Shown: positions 51,700 to 60,597 of the stretch, in pieces
Numbering within the stretch: position 1 is the stretch's first letter
Layout: each line of letters opens with the position of its first letter
Source: Alphaproteobacteria bacterium
Lineage (GTDB): Bacteria > Pseudomonadota > Alphaproteobacteria > Ferrovibrionales > Ferrovibrionaceae
Direction: 5' to 3'
Assembly (NCBI GenBank): GCA_018336035.1
Contig: JAGXRD010000098.1
Location: 8,001-72,000, forward strand
DNA length: 64,000 nucleotides
Translations under genes and position numbers: made by a program
The notes under the pieces: model-generated
The model's database searches: none
What the model was told of the DNA's origin: nothing
What the model saw: only the letters and a program-made list of their open reading frames with translations

Positions 51700-52140
51700 A
51701 TGTTGATCGGAATTTCTGCCCAGCTGTCGCCCGAATTGCTGCATGCACTGGCCAGCATGGGGCATGGCGACGAACTGGTGATCGCCGATGCGAATTTCCC
51801 GGCAGCGAAACTGGCGCGCCGGCTGGTACAGACGACGTCTGAAAGCACGACCCGTCTTGCTCGGGCCATGCTCATGCTGCTGCCACTGGACGAATTTGTT
51901 GTTGCGCCGCTGGCACTGATGCAGGCCGCCAGGCCCCAGGACCAGAATGCACCAGCGCTGGCGGATCTTTCTGCGGCGCTGGCCGGCTTCGGCAAGGTCG
52001 AGCAGATCGAGCGCAATGCCTTCTACGAGCGCGCAGCGCAGGCCTTTGTCATTGTCGCAACATCTGATGCGCGCCCCTATGCCAATGTGATCCTGCGCAA
52101 GGGTGTGATCGCCCAGGGTGGCACGGGCTATGTCGCCTGA
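51700..52140 (+). CDS. RbsD/FucU family mutarotase
   Basis: This 146-residue protein matches the fucose mutarotase family: LIGISAQLSPELLHALASMGHGDELVIADANFP holds the catalytic His and Asp near residues 22-30, and FYERAAQAFVIVATSDARPYANVIL lies near the C terminus with Tyr. It converts anomers of L-fucose or similar sugars, which speeds supply to the dehydrogenase gene that overlaps its 3' end. This is strong support that the cluster handles an L-fucose-like sugar. The annotation as FucU rather than RbsD rests on the neighbours. Confidence 0.88.
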   Translation: MLIGISAQLSPELLHALASMGHGDELVIADANFPAAKLARRLVQTTSESTTRLARAMLMLLPLDEFVVAPLALMQAARPQDQNAPALADLSAALAGFGKVEQIERNAFYERAAQAFVIVATSDARPYANVILRKGVIAQGGTGYVA

Positions 52141-53167
52141 TCTGCAAACCGCGTCTCGCGCGTCCCGCCGCCGCATCCTCGGTCGCGGTAATCTCACGCT
52201 GAGTGCGCTGGGTCTCGGCGGTGCGCCGCTTGGCAATCTTTACGCCACGGTGAACGAGAGTGAGGCCGCAGCCACGGTCAATGCCGCGTGGGATGGCGGC
52301 ATCCGCTATTTTGATACGGCTCCCCTTTATGGCAGTGGCCTGAGCGAGCGGCGAATGGGTGTCGCCCTGGCAGGACGAAACCGGCGCGACTATGTGCTGT
52401 CGAGCAAGGTGGGCTGGCTGCTGGAGCCGAATGCCGGCATTCAGCAGGATGGTCCCTATGTCGGTCTTGATGGTACTCGCCGGCGTTGCGACTACAGCCG
52501 CGATGGTACGCTACGCTCGCTGGAAGCCAGCCTTGAACGGCTGGGCACAGATCGAATCGATATTGTGTATATCCACGATCTTGACACCACCTGCCATGGC
52601 GATGCGCTGGACGAGCGCTATGCGGAGGCGATGAAGGGGGCTTATCCCGCGCTGGCTGATCTGCGCGAGCAGGGTGTGGTCGGTGCAATTGGTTTCGGGG
52701 TGAATGAGTGGCAGGTCTGCGCGCGCGCGCTGAGCGATGCCGATCCGGACTGCTTTCTGCTCGCCGGACGCTATTCGCTGCTCGACCAATCTTCACTGGA
52801 GAGCTTTCTGCCCGATTGCGTGCGCCGCAGCGTTGGTGTGATCATCGGCGGCGCCTTCAATTCCGGCATCCTGGCGACAGGTGCGGTGACGAATGCGCGT
52901 TACGATTACCGCCCTGCGCCGGCTGAAATCCTGGTGCGCACGGCGCGGCTGGAGGCGATCTGCCGCAGGCATGACGTACGGCTCGCGGCAGCAGCACTGC
53001 AATTCCCGTCCTTCCATGCCGCTGTTGTCTCGGTGGTCCCGGGGGCCCGCAGCGAAACCGAAATCGAAGCCAATCTCGCGCTGTTCGAGCAAGCCATTCC
53101 GGTCGACTTCTGGGCGGAGCTGAAAGCGGAAAAGCTGCTGCCTGCAGATGCGCCTGTGCCGACATGA
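52130..53167 (+). CDS. Aldo/keto reductase, L-fucose/D-arabinose dehydrogenase-like
   Basis: This 345-residue NAD(P)-dependent oxidoreductase begins after a short tail with GRGNLTLSALGLGGAPLGNLY. The catalytic Asp, Tyr and Lys are in FDTAPLYGSGLSERRMG and YVLSSKVGWLL, and the His is in DIVYIHDLDT. Related proteins are bacterial D-threo-aldose and L-fucose dehydrogenases, which oxidise the sugar to the lactone. ATG 52130 overlaps the mutarotase stop. It ends 4 bases into the lactonase-like gene. Confidence 0.9.
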   Translation: MSPDLQTASRASRRRILGRGNLTLSALGLGGAPLGNLYATVNESEAAATVNAAWDGGIRYFDTAPLYGSGLSERRMGVALAGRNRRDYVLSSKVGWLLEPNAGIQQDGPYVGLDGTRRRCDYSRDGTLRSLEASLERLGTDRIDIVYIHDLDTTCHGDALDERYAEAMKGAYPALADLREQGVVGAIGFGVNEWQVCARALSDADPDCFLLAGRYSLLDQSSLESFLPDCVRRSVGVIIGGAFNSGILATGAVTNARYDYRPAPAEILVRTARLEAICRRHDVRLAAAALQFPSFHAAVVSVVPGARSETEIEANLALFEQAIPVDFWAELKAEKLLPADAPVPT

Positions 53168-54012
53168 CTGCGCGCATTGACGCCCATCAGCATTATTGGC
53201 AACTCGGCCGCAGCGATTATGCATGGATGCAGCCGCAACATGCCGCAATCAGCCGCGATTTCCTGCCCAAAGATATGGCACCGCTCTGTGCCGCCGCAGG
53301 GGTAACTGGCACGATGCTGATTCAGGCAGACGCCACCGACCGCGAAACCGATTTCATGCTTGAGATCGCCGCGGTAACGCCGAGTGTGCTCGGCGTGGTG
53401 GGCTGGATTGATTTCACTGCCCCTGATGCGGTGGCGCAGGTGGAGCGCCGCGCCGCCCAGGCGCCGATCCGCGGCTTGCGGCCGATGCTGGAATTCATCC
53501 CGGATTCGGACTGGATTCTGCAGCCGGCCTTTGCGCCGGTTTTCCGTTCGATGATCGCAACCGGTCTGACATTCGACGCGCTGGTGCATCCGCATCATCT
53601 CGCAGCTTTGGATAGTCTGCTGCGGCGCTATCCCGATCTGCCGGTTGTGATCGACCATGGTGCCAAGCCAAAGATTGCGACCTGGAGCAAAGATCCGGAT
53701 GCGCTGAAGACCTGGCGCAAAGACATGGAGCGTGTCGCGCAGCACCCACAGGTTTTGTGCAAGCTTTCAGGGTTGCTGACGGAAGCGGGAGAAAATTCAC
53801 GGACTGCGGTTCTGACGGCAATACAGGCGCTGCTTGAGGTATTCGGCCCCTCGCGCCTCATCTGGGGTAGCGATTGGCCGGTGATGACCCTGGCCGGCGG
53901 CTATCAGGACTGGGTCGATCTATGTGACCGTGCTCTTGCAGGCCTGACTGCCGACGAAATGGACGCGGTTTACCGGGACAATGCCTGCCGATTCTATCGC
54001 ATCAATGCGTAG
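53164..54012 (+). CDS. Amidohydrolase 2 family, L-fuconolactonase-like
   Basis: This 282-residue metal-dependent hydrolase starts ARIDAHQHYWQ with the first metal site (HxH) and has LPVVIDHGAKP and IWGSDWPVMTL with the distal His and Asp. WQLGRSDYAWM is typical for fuconolactonase-like members. It would open the lactone made by the aldo/keto reductase to the sugar acid used by the UxaA-type dehydratase. It is the last gene of the plus-strand operon. Confidence 0.9.
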   Translation: MTARIDAHQHYWQLGRSDYAWMQPQHAAISRDFLPKDMAPLCAAAGVTGTMLIQADATDRETDFMLEIAAVTPSVLGVVGWIDFTAPDAVAQVERRAAQAPIRGLRPMLEFIPDSDWILQPAFAPVFRSMIATGLTFDALVHPHHLAALDSLLRRYPDLPVVIDHGAKPKIATWSKDPDALKTWRKDMERVAQHPQVLCKLSGLLTEAGENSRTAVLTAIQALLEVFGPSRLIWGSDWPVMTLAGGYQDWVDLCDRALAGLTADEMDAVYRDNACRFYRINA

Positions 54013-54092
54013 CGGCAAGCTTACAAGATATTGAAAATCATGCAGGTTTTCCGGTGTGGGGCCTTTGCCCTGCGATCCGGCCGACGGCCCTA

Positions 54093-54106
54093 TTGATCCT
54101 GATCAA
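54093..54106. promoter_or_regulatory. FNR/FixK-type box upstream of the TauE/SafE gene
   Basis: TTGATCCTGATCAA is a perfect FNR/FixK palindrome (TTGAT-N4-ATCAA). A TAGCTT at 54128-54133 lies at class II spacing, predicting a transcription start at about 54140, directly at the annotated ATG. Oxygen-limited induction of the gene is likely. Confidence 0.8.
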
Positions 54107-54139
54107 GGGCTGGCCGGGCTGAGATGATAGCTTCCCGCC

Positions 54140-54907
54140 ATGTCGGACCGATGGACTGAAATTCTGGCGGCCTGCGCGTCCGCGCTGCATGGCGGCGCGC
54201 TCAGTGAATGGCTCCCGGTTTCCCACCCTCTCGGGATGCTGTTACTGGGGCTGGTCGGCGGGGCCGTCCATTGCTCCGGCATGTGCGGTCCGTTCGTGCT
54301 GGTCCAGGTGGGCAATCGCCTGGCGACCCTTCCGGTTGCACAGGGCACGATGATGCGTCGCCTGTCCGGCGCCGCGCTGCTGCCCTACCATGCCGGACGG
54401 GCCACGACCTATTCCCTGCTGGGGGGCGCGGCAGCGGGCATTGCTGGCGGCTTGCAGAGCATCAGCCTGTCGGGCTACCTGCCCGCTGCAGCCCTCGGTC
54501 TCGCCGCTTTGCTCATGGCGGTCCTGGCCCTGCGGCAATACCAGCCTGCAGCGGCAACCCGCTCGCAGGTTTTCGCCGCCGGCTGGACGAGCCGGCTTGC
54601 ACCGATCTTCGGCCAGGCCACCGGCCTGGGTGGATATATGCTTGGTATCGCTCTGGGTTTTCTGCCCTGCGGCCTGCTCTATTCGGCGCTGCTTCTGGCC
54701 GGTGCGGCCGGTAGCTGGCAGGCGGGCATGACCGGGATGTTGCTGTTTTCGATCGGCACCATGCCGGCCCTGCTGGTAGTCGGCATGTTTGGCGCGGCAG
54801 CCGGCCAGCGCTGGCGGAACGCCATGCGCCGGCTGCTGCTGCCGGTTTTCGCGCTGAACGTGCTGATTCTGTTGGTACTGGCCTTGCGCTGGCTGCCGGC
54901 GGCCTAA
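54140..54907 (+). CDS. TauE/SafE-family sulfite/copper exporter-like membrane protein
   Basis: This 255-residue protein has about six membrane segments. VHCSGMCGPFVLVQ near residue 45 (CxxxC with a His before it) and GIALGFLPCGLLYSALLLAG near residue 175 are the marks of the sulfite-exporter group found next to cbb3 oxidase genes, where it may supply or remove copper. The predicted transcription start lies at the first ATG, so either a leaderless mRNA is used or translation begins at the ATG at 54236. The gene end overlaps the opposite DUF2189 gene by 4 bases. Confidence 0.85.
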   Translation: MSDRWTEILAACASALHGGALSEWLPVSHPLGMLLLGLVGGAVHCSGMCGPFVLVQVGNRLATLPVAQGTMMRRLSGAALLPYHAGRATTYSLLGGAAAGIAGGLQSISLSGYLPAAALGLAALLMAVLALRQYQPAAATRSQVFAAGWTSRLAPIFGQATGLGGYMLGIALGFLPCGLLYSALLLAGAAGSWQAGMTGMLLFSIGTMPALLVVGMFGAAAGQRWRNAMRRLLLPVFALNVLILLVLALRWLPAA

Positions 54908-55668
54908 TCGATCAGGTCCCGATAGGCATGCCAGCTGGCATGAGCGACCAGCGGGAATAGCAGGCCGAGGCCGAGGAACAGGGTCGCGATGCCCATGCAG
55001 GTGAAAACCGCGATCAGCCCGGCCCAGAGCGCCATGGCCTTCGGATTGGCGAATACGCAGCGCAGGCTGGCAAACATGGCCGACACCACGTCGATGCGTC
55101 GGTCCAGCATGATCGGCAGGGTGACCACTGAAATCGCAAAAGTAGCGAGCGCAAACAGGCCGCCCATGGCCGTGCCGACGATCAGGAACGGCAGATTCTG
55201 TGCCTGCAGCAGATAGACTGGAAGCTGGTCGAGGGGCGGCGTTCCGGCATGGAAATAGAGCAGGAACCACAACATCGCGCCGCGCATCCAGGCCAGGTGT
55301 AGCAGCAGCAGCACCACGCCGAAGGCGGCAATATGCGGCCGGCGCAGGGCAGACCGCAATGTTGCCCGCATACTGATCGGCAGCCCTGCGGCGCGAGCGC
55401 TGCTGGCCTCGTACAGACCGAGCGCGATAAAGGGCGCGATCAGCAGGAAACCGCCCGCCATCGGCAGGACCATCCAGGTCGAGTCCGAAATCCATAAGGC
55501 GTAGGCCAGTATCCAACTGAGGCAGACGATGGCGGCGCCGTAGCTCAGGCTGACGCCCGGCATGGCAACCAGGTCGCCCCAGCCGCGCTGCAGCCACAAC
55601 CAGGGCTGGTCCGCTGCAATTGTCTTCACCGTCGGATCGGCCGGCCGGCCGGTACCGGTGGCTTCCAT
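54904..55668 (-). CDS. DUF2189 family membrane protein
   Basis: This 254-residue protein has about five or six membrane segments. PWLWLQRGWGDLVAMPGVSLSYG and RAGLYEASSARA-type segments (here ALGLYEASSARAAGLP) match DUF2189 proteins that often lie next to cbb3 oxidase genes. The function is not known. Start MEATGTGRP (55668) has AGGGAGG just upstream. Divergent from ccoN and sharing its FNR-type box, so it is probably induced under low oxygen. Confidence 0.82.
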   Translation of the reverse strand: MEATGTGRPADPTVKTIAADQPWLWLQRGWGDLVAMPGVSLSYGAAIVCLSWILAYALWISDSTWMVLPMAGGFLLIAPFIALGLYEASSARAAGLPISMRATLRSALRRPHIAAFGVVLLLLHLAWMRGAMLWFLLYFHAGTPPLDQLPVYLLQAQNLPFLIVGTAMGGLFALATFAISVVTLPIMLDRRIDVVSAMFASLRCVFANPKAMALWAGLIAVFTCMGIATLFLGLGLLFPLVAHASWHAYRDLID

Positions 55669-55707
55669 GGCATCCTCCCTGTGGCGATACGCCGCATCGA
55701 TCCCGAG

Positions 55708-55776
55708 ATCATGCACGCCGGCCGGCCCGCGCCATTGACCTGAGTCAATGTGATCATCCTGCCCGAAAACCATGAT
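55708..55776. promoter_or_regulatory. Symmetric divergent FNR/FixK promoter region for ccoN and the DUF2189 gene
   Basis: A TTGACCTGAGTCAA box lies at 55735-55748. On the plus strand CATGAT (55771-55776) sits 32 bases from its centre, and on the minus strand CATGAT (55713-55708) sits 31 bases from its centre. Both are class II spacing, so one box can drive both genes. The predicted leaders are about 34 and 32 bases. Confidence 0.75.
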
Positions 55777-55816
55777 TGCCCCGCGGCGCAGCAGCCGCAT
55801 AGGACCAGAGGTAATC

Positions 55817-57286
55817 ATGACGGCTGTCGCAGCCCTTCCCACTTACGCAGATCGCAAGCTCGAACCCTATATCGAGGATGTCGTCCGCGCTTTCATGATC
55901 GCGACAATCTTCTGGGGCATCGCGGCTTTCGCCGCCGGCGTCTATATCGCGCTGCAGCTTGCTTTCCCGGTGCTCAATCTCGGGCTCGAATGGACAACCT
56001 TCGGGCGGCTGCGCCCGCTGCATACCTCCGCGGCAATCTTCGCCTTCGGTGGCAACGCACTGCTGGGATCTTCGATCTATGTGGTTCAGCGGACCTGCCG
56101 CGCGCGGCTGTTCGGCGGCGAGGCAACTGGCTGGTTCCTGTTCTTCGGTTACCAGCTTTTCATCGTCCTGGCGGCGCTCGGCTATGTCTTTGGCGTGACC
56201 CAGTCGAAGGAATATGCCGAGCCGGAATGGTATGTCGATCTTTGGCTGACCCTGGTCTGGGTGGTCTACCTGATCGCCTTCGCCGGCACGCTGATCAAGC
56301 GCGAGGAGCCGCATATCTATGTGGCCAACTGGTTCTATCTCGCCTTCATCATCACCGTGGCGATGCTGCATATCGTCAACAACCTGGCCATCCCGGTCTC
56401 CTTCTTCGGTGCCAAGAGCTACTCGGTCTTCTCCGGCGTGCAGGATGCGCTGACCCAGTGGTGGTATGGCCATAACGCGGTCGGCTTCTTCCTCACTGCC
56501 GGCTTCCTGGCCATGATGTACTATTTCATTCCCAAGCAGGCGAATCGGCCCGTCTATTCATATCGCCTGTCGATCGTGCATTTCTGGTCACTGATCTTCC
56601 TCTACATCTGGGCCGGTCCACATCACCTGCATTATACCTCGTTGCCTGATTGGGCGGCGACACTGGGCATGGTCTTCTCGATCATGCTGTGGATGCCGTC
56701 TTGGGGCGGCATGATCAACGGCCTGATGACGCTGTCGGGTGCCTGGGACAAGCTGCGCACCGATCCGGGCCTGCGCTTCTCCGTCACCGCGGTGGCTTTC
56801 TACGGCATGGCGACCTTCGAAGGTCCGGTGATGTCGATCCGGCAGGTCAATGCGCTGAGTCATTACACCGACTGGACCATCGGCCATGTGCATTCCGGCG
56901 CGCTGGGCTGGAACGCATTCATCACCTTCGGCATGCTTTACTACATCGTGCCGGTGCTGTGGAAACGCGAGCGGCTCTATTCCGACAAGCTCGCCACGGT
57001 CCACTTCTGGATCGCGACGCTTGGCATCCTGCTCTACATCACCGCGATGTGGGTCTCGGGCATCATGCAGGGCCTGATGTGGCGCGCCTACGATCACCTC
57101 GGCTTCCTGCAGTATTCCTTTGTCGAAACAGTTGAGGCGATGCATCCCTTTTATGTGATCCGTGCGCTTGGCGGCATCCTGTTCCTCACAGGTGCGCTGA
57201 TCATGACATACAACCTGTGGCGCACCGCGCGCGGCGATGTGCGTGCAGAAAGCGGTGCCGATCTCAAGCCCGCCGCCGCTGTGTAA
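55817..57286 (+). CDS. ccoN: Cytochrome cbb3 oxidase catalytic subunit CcoN
   Basis: This 489-residue subunit has about twelve membrane helices. Metal ligands are visible in order: [16 protein letters not shown] (heme b His), [15 protein letters not shown] (CuB His), [17 protein letters not shown] (two CuB His) and [14 protein letters not shown] (heme His). It reduces oxygen at high affinity under low oxygen and pumps protons. Start MTAVAALP (55817) follows AGAGG. The gene opens the ccoNOQP operon. Confidence 0.97.
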   Translation: MTAVAALPTYADRKLEPYIEDVVRAFMIATIFWGIAAFAAGVYIALQLAFPVLNLGLEWTTFGRLRPLHTSAAIFAFGGNALLGSSIYVVQRTCRARLFGGEATGWFLFFGYQLFIVLAALGYVFGVTQSKEYAEPEWYVDLWLTLVWVVYLIAFAGTLIKREEPHIYVANWFYLAFIITVAMLHIVNNLAIPVSFFGAKSYSVFSGVQDALTQWWYGHNAVGFFLTAGFLAMMYYFIPKQANRPVYSYRLSIVHFWSLIFLYIWAGPHHLHYTSLPDWAATLGMVFSIMLWMPSWGGMINGLMTLSGAWDKLRTDPGLRFSVTAVAFYGMATFEGPVMSIRQVNALSHYTDWTIGHVHSGALGWNAFITFGMLYYIVPVLWKRERLYSDKLATVHFWIATLGILLYITAMWVSGIMQGLMWRAYDHLGFLQYSFVETVEAMHPFYVIRALGGILFLTGALIMTYNLWRTARGDVRAESGADLKPAAAV

Positions 57287-57298
57287 GGGACGATTTCC

Positions 57299-58024
57299 AT
57301 GTTCATCAAGCATGCAACTATCGAACGCAACACGATCCTGCTGGCCGTGCTTACCCTGCTGACGGTGGCCATTGGTGGCCTTGTCGAGATCGTGCCGCTC
57401 TTCACCATTCAGACCACTATCGAGCGCGTGGAGGGGATGCGTCCCTATTCGCCGCTTGAGCTGACCGGACGCAACATCTATATCCGCGAAGGCTGCTATG
57501 TCTGCCATAGCCAGCAGATTCGCCCGCTGCGTGACGAGGTTGAACGCTATGGCCATTACAGCCTAGCGGCGGAGAGCATGTACGATCACCCGTTTCAATG
57601 GGGCTCCAAGCGCACCGGACCGGACCTTGCCCGCGTCGGCGGCAAGTATTCGAATGAATGGCATGTCGCGCATATGGTCGATCCGCGCGCCGTGGTGCCG
57701 CAGTCGATCATGCCGTCCTATGCCTTCCTGGCGCAGAAGCCGATCGACACCAAAGACATCGCAGAGCACCTCAAGGCCCTGCGCGTGGTGGGCGTTCCCT
57801 ATAGCGACGAGATGGTGGCGCAGGCCCGGGCCGACATGAAGGTGCAGGCTGAAGCCGACGGCGATACCGAAGGCCTGCTGGCGCGCTACCCCAAGGCGGC
57901 GGTTGGCGATCTCGATGGCGACCCGTCCAAGCTGACCGAAATGGATGCGGTGGTGGCCTACCTGCAGATGCTGGGCCGGCTGGTCGAATTCGACCGCACG
58001 CAGCCCGGCGGACTGCGGCAGTGA
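57299..58024 (+). CDS. ccoO: Cytochrome cbb3 oxidase subunit CcoO
   Basis: This 241-residue membrane-anchored monoheme cytochrome c has an N-terminal membrane helix ([22 protein letters not shown]), the heme motif CYVCH in [15 protein letters not shown], and the axial Met in [11 protein letters not shown]. It passes electrons from CcoP to CcoN. Length is usual. It begins 12 bases after ccoN. Confidence 0.96.
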   Translation: MFIKHATIERNTILLAVLTLLTVAIGGLVEIVPLFTIQTTIERVEGMRPYSPLELTGRNIYIREGCYVCHSQQIRPLRDEVERYGHYSLAAESMYDHPFQWGSKRTGPDLARVGGKYSNEWHVAHMVDPRAVVPQSIMPSYAFLAQKPIDTKDIAEHLKALRVVGVPYSDEMVAQARADMKVQAEADGDTEGLLARYPKAAVGDLDGDPSKLTEMDAVVAYLQMLGRLVEFDRTQPGGLRQ

Positions 58025-58039
58025 TGGCGGGAGGCGATC

Positions 58040-58216
58040 ATGACTGAACTGCTCACCCATTACCCCTGGCTGAAATCGCTGTGGACCCTGTGGTTCTGCC
58101 TGCTGTTCGTCGGCCTGATCGTCTGGACCATGTGGCCGTCGCGCCGCGCCCGCTGGACTGAACTGGGACAGATACCGATGCGTGACGATGCCGACCGGAT
58201 GCGGCTGAAGGATTGA
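58040..58216 (+). CDS. ccoQ: Cytochrome cbb3 oxidase subunit CcoQ
   Basis: This 58-residue protein has a single membrane helix (LWTLWFCLLFVGLIVWTMWP) and a basic C-terminal tail (SRRARW). The size and place between ccoO and ccoP define it as CcoQ, which stabilises the complex. The start ATG 58040 follows GGGAGGCG. Confidence 0.88.
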   Translation: MTELLTHYPWLKSLWTLWFCLLFVGLIVWTMWPSRRARWTELGQIPMRDDADRMRLKD

Positions 58217-58221
58217 AGATC

Positions 58222-59088
58222 ATGGCTGACAAGAACAAGACTGCAGGTACCCAAGAGACTACCGGCCATGAGTGGGACGGCATCCAGGAACTGAACAATC
58301 CGCTGCCGAAATGGTGGCTCTATCTCTTCTACGCGTCGATCCTATTCGCGATCGTCTGGTCGGTGCTGTATCCCAGCGTGCCGTACTTTCGCAGCCATTT
58401 CGCCGGCCTGCTCGGCTACACCCAGCGCGAGGAAGTGGCCCAGAACCTGCGCGAGGCCGCCGGCAGCCAGGCTGTCTATCGCGACCGCATCCAGAATCTC
58501 GACGTGATCGCGGTGCGTGCCGACGAGGAACTGCGCCGCTTCGCCACCGCCGGCGGCCGCGTGCTGTTCGCCGAGAATTGCGCCGGCTGTCACCAGTCGG
58601 GCGGCGTCGGTACCAAGGGTTATCCCAGCCTGGCGGACGACGACTGGCTCTGGGGCGGCAGCCTGACCGAGATCGAGCAGACCATCCGCTACGGTATCCG
58701 CGCGGGCCATGACGAAACCCGCATCTCGCAGATGCCGCGCTTCCAGCTCGACGGCATGCTGTCGGCCAAGGAAGTGGAAGCGGTGAGCGACCATGTCCTG
58801 GTCATGGCCGGCCAGGCGCCGGCCAAGGGTCAGGATCCGAAGCTCGGTGCAAAAATCTATGCCGACAACTGCGTGGCCTGCCATGGCGAAACCGGCAAGG
58901 GCAATCGCGAACTGGGCGCGCCGAACCTCACCGATAAGGTCTGGCTCTATGGCAGCGATCGCAAGTCGGTCATCCAGACCGTCGCGCAGTCGCGCAATGG
59001 CGTGATGCCGGCCTGGGCCGGCCGTCTGGACGACGCCACGATCAAGATGCTCGCGGTCTATGTCCATGCGCTGGGCGGCGGCGAGTAG
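58222..59088 (+). CDS. ccoP: Cytochrome cbb3 oxidase subunit CcoP
   Basis: This 288-residue diheme cytochrome c is anchored by one N-terminal helix (WWLYLFYASILFAIVWSVLYP). Two heme motifs are seen, CAGCH near residue 125 and CVACH near residue 215, with later Met ligands. It brings electrons into the oxidase. ATG 58222 is chosen; a TTG nine bases earlier is in frame and overlaps ccoQ. Confidence 0.95.
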   Translation: MADKNKTAGTQETTGHEWDGIQELNNPLPKWWLYLFYASILFAIVWSVLYPSVPYFRSHFAGLLGYTQREEVAQNLREAAGSQAVYRDRIQNLDVIAVRADEELRRFATAGGRVLFAENCAGCHQSGGVGTKGYPSLADDDWLWGGSLTEIEQTIRYGIRAGHDETRISQMPRFQLDGMLSAKEVEAVSDHVLVMAGQAPAKGQDPKLGAKIYADNCVACHGETGKGNRELGAPNLTDKVWLYGSDRKSVIQTVAQSRNGVMPAWAGRLDDATIKMLAVYVHALGGGE

Positions 59089-59097
59089 GGGCCTTTG

Positions 59098-60573
59098 GTG
59101 AATGCGATGGCACCCAAGCCCGCCGCGACCGAACACCAGCCCGCCCGTGACGAGGCGCTGCTCGGCGTGCTGGCGCCATCGCTGTATGCCGATCACATAA
59201 AGGTCTATCCGCGCGCGGTGCAGGGCCCGTTCCGCACCGTCAAATGGGCGGTGCTGACCCTCTGCCTGGCGGTCTATTACGGGTTGCCCTGGCTGCGCTG
59301 GGATCGCGGGCCCGATGCGCCGGACCAGGCGCTGCTGCTCGATATGTCGGGGCCGCGCGGCTATTTCTTCAATATCGAAATCTGGCCGCAGGAAGTCTAT
59401 TACATCACCGGCCTGCTGATCCTCGGCGCGCTGGCGCTGTTTCTGGCCACCGCATTGTTCGGCCGCATCTGGTGCGGCTATACCTGTCCGCAGACAGTCT
59501 GGACCTACCTGTTTCTGCTGGTGGAACGCTGGATTGAGGGCGACCGCAATGCCCGCATGAAGCTGGATTCTCAGCCCGTCAGCGCCAACAAGATCCTGCG
59601 CAAATCGGCCAAGCACGCGCTCTGGCTGCTGATCGCGGCGGCCACAGGCGGCGCCTGGATCATGTATTTCGTCGATGCACCGACGGTGACGCGCGAAATG
59701 CTGACTGGCGGTGCCTCCATGGCAACGTATTTCTTCTTTGGGCTCTTCACGCTGACGACTTATGTGCTCGCCGGCTGGGCGCGCGAACAGGTCTGCACCT
59801 ATATGTGCCCTTGGCCGCGTTTTCAGGCCGCGATGCAGGATGAGCATTCGCTGATCGTCACCTATCAGGGCTGGCGCGGCGAGACGCGCGGCAAGCACAA
59901 GGCCGGCGACAGCTGGGAAGGTCGCGGCGACTGCATCGACTGTCGCGCCTGCGTGCATGTCTGCCCCACCGGAATCGATATCCGCAACGGCCCCCAGCTG
60001 GAATGCATCGGCTGTGCGCTCTGCATCGATGCCTGCGACGAGATGATGGACAAGGTCGGCCGGCCGCAGCGGCTGATCGATTTCATTTCGCTGGCCAACC
60101 TGGAGCGTCGCGCGCAGAAGCAGCCGACCGTGCTCAAGCTGCTGCGCGCGCGTACCCTGCTGTACAGCTTCCTGCTCGTCCTCGTCGCGGCGGTGATGCT
60201 GGTGGCGCTGATGCTGCGCAGCGATGTCGGGCTGTCGGTACAACAGGATCGCAGTCCGCTGTATGTCGTGCTGTCCGATGGCGCCATCCGCAACGGCTAT
60301 GTCGTCAAGGTGTCCAACAAGACCCGCGAGTCCATGCATCTGCGACTCGGAGCCGAGGGGCTGGCCGGGACCGATCTGTATCTGGCCGGTGAACAGGGCC
60401 GCCATGCCGCTCTGGAGCTCGTCATCGAGCCCGACGAGATCGCCGAATACCACGTCTTCGTTCGGGCGCCGCGTCGCGCCGGCGACAGCATGGCGAGCAT
60501 GGATTTTGTGCTGCGCGACGACGGTGGCCGCGAAGTCGAACGGCTGCGCACGCAATTCGCGATGCCGAAATAG
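59098..60573 (+). CDS. ccoG: CcoG, cbb3 oxidase assembly copper reductase
   Basis: This membrane protein of about 491 residues has CGYTCPQTVWTYLF and CTYMCPWPRFQ (Cys sites between membrane helices) and an 8-Cys ferredoxin segment, CIDCRACVHVCPTG and CIGCALCIDACDE, that binds two 4Fe-4S clusters. CcoG reduces Cu2+ for CuB assembly. The GTG at 59098, with AGGGG at 7-base spacing, is taken as start; ATG 59107 is an alternative. Follows ccoP by 9 bases. Confidence 0.93.
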   Translation: MNAMAPKPAATEHQPARDEALLGVLAPSLYADHIKVYPRAVQGPFRTVKWAVLTLCLAVYYGLPWLRWDRGPDAPDQALLLDMSGPRGYFFNIEIWPQEVYYITGLLILGALALFLATALFGRIWCGYTCPQTVWTYLFLLVERWIEGDRNARMKLDSQPVSANKILRKSAKHALWLLIAAATGGAWIMYFVDAPTVTREMLTGGASMATYFFFGLFTLTTYVLAGWAREQVCTYMCPWPRFQAAMQDEHSLIVTYQGWRGETRGKHKAGDSWEGRGDCIDCRACVHVCPTGIDIRNGPQLECIGCALCIDACDEMMDKVGRPQRLIDFISLANLERRAQKQPTVLKLLRARTLLYSFLLVLVAAVMLVALMLRSDVGLSVQQDRSPLYVVLSDGAIRNGYVVKVSNKTRESMHLRLGAEGLAGTDLYLAGEQGRHAALELVIEPDEIAEYHVFVRAPRRAGDSMASMDFVLRDDGGREVERLRTQFAMPK

Positions 60574-60597
60574 ACCGGGATGCCAAGGATGATCGCC

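Noticed and set aside
50074-52236. A 720-codon open frame on the minus strand
   Set aside because: It is antisense to the binding-protein gene and the mutarotase gene, with no recognisable motif and shadow-type composition.
54242-55597. A 451-codon minus-strand frame over the TauE/SafE and DUF2189 genes
   Set aside because: It overlaps two genes with good membrane topology and family motifs, and it has a low-complexity composition.
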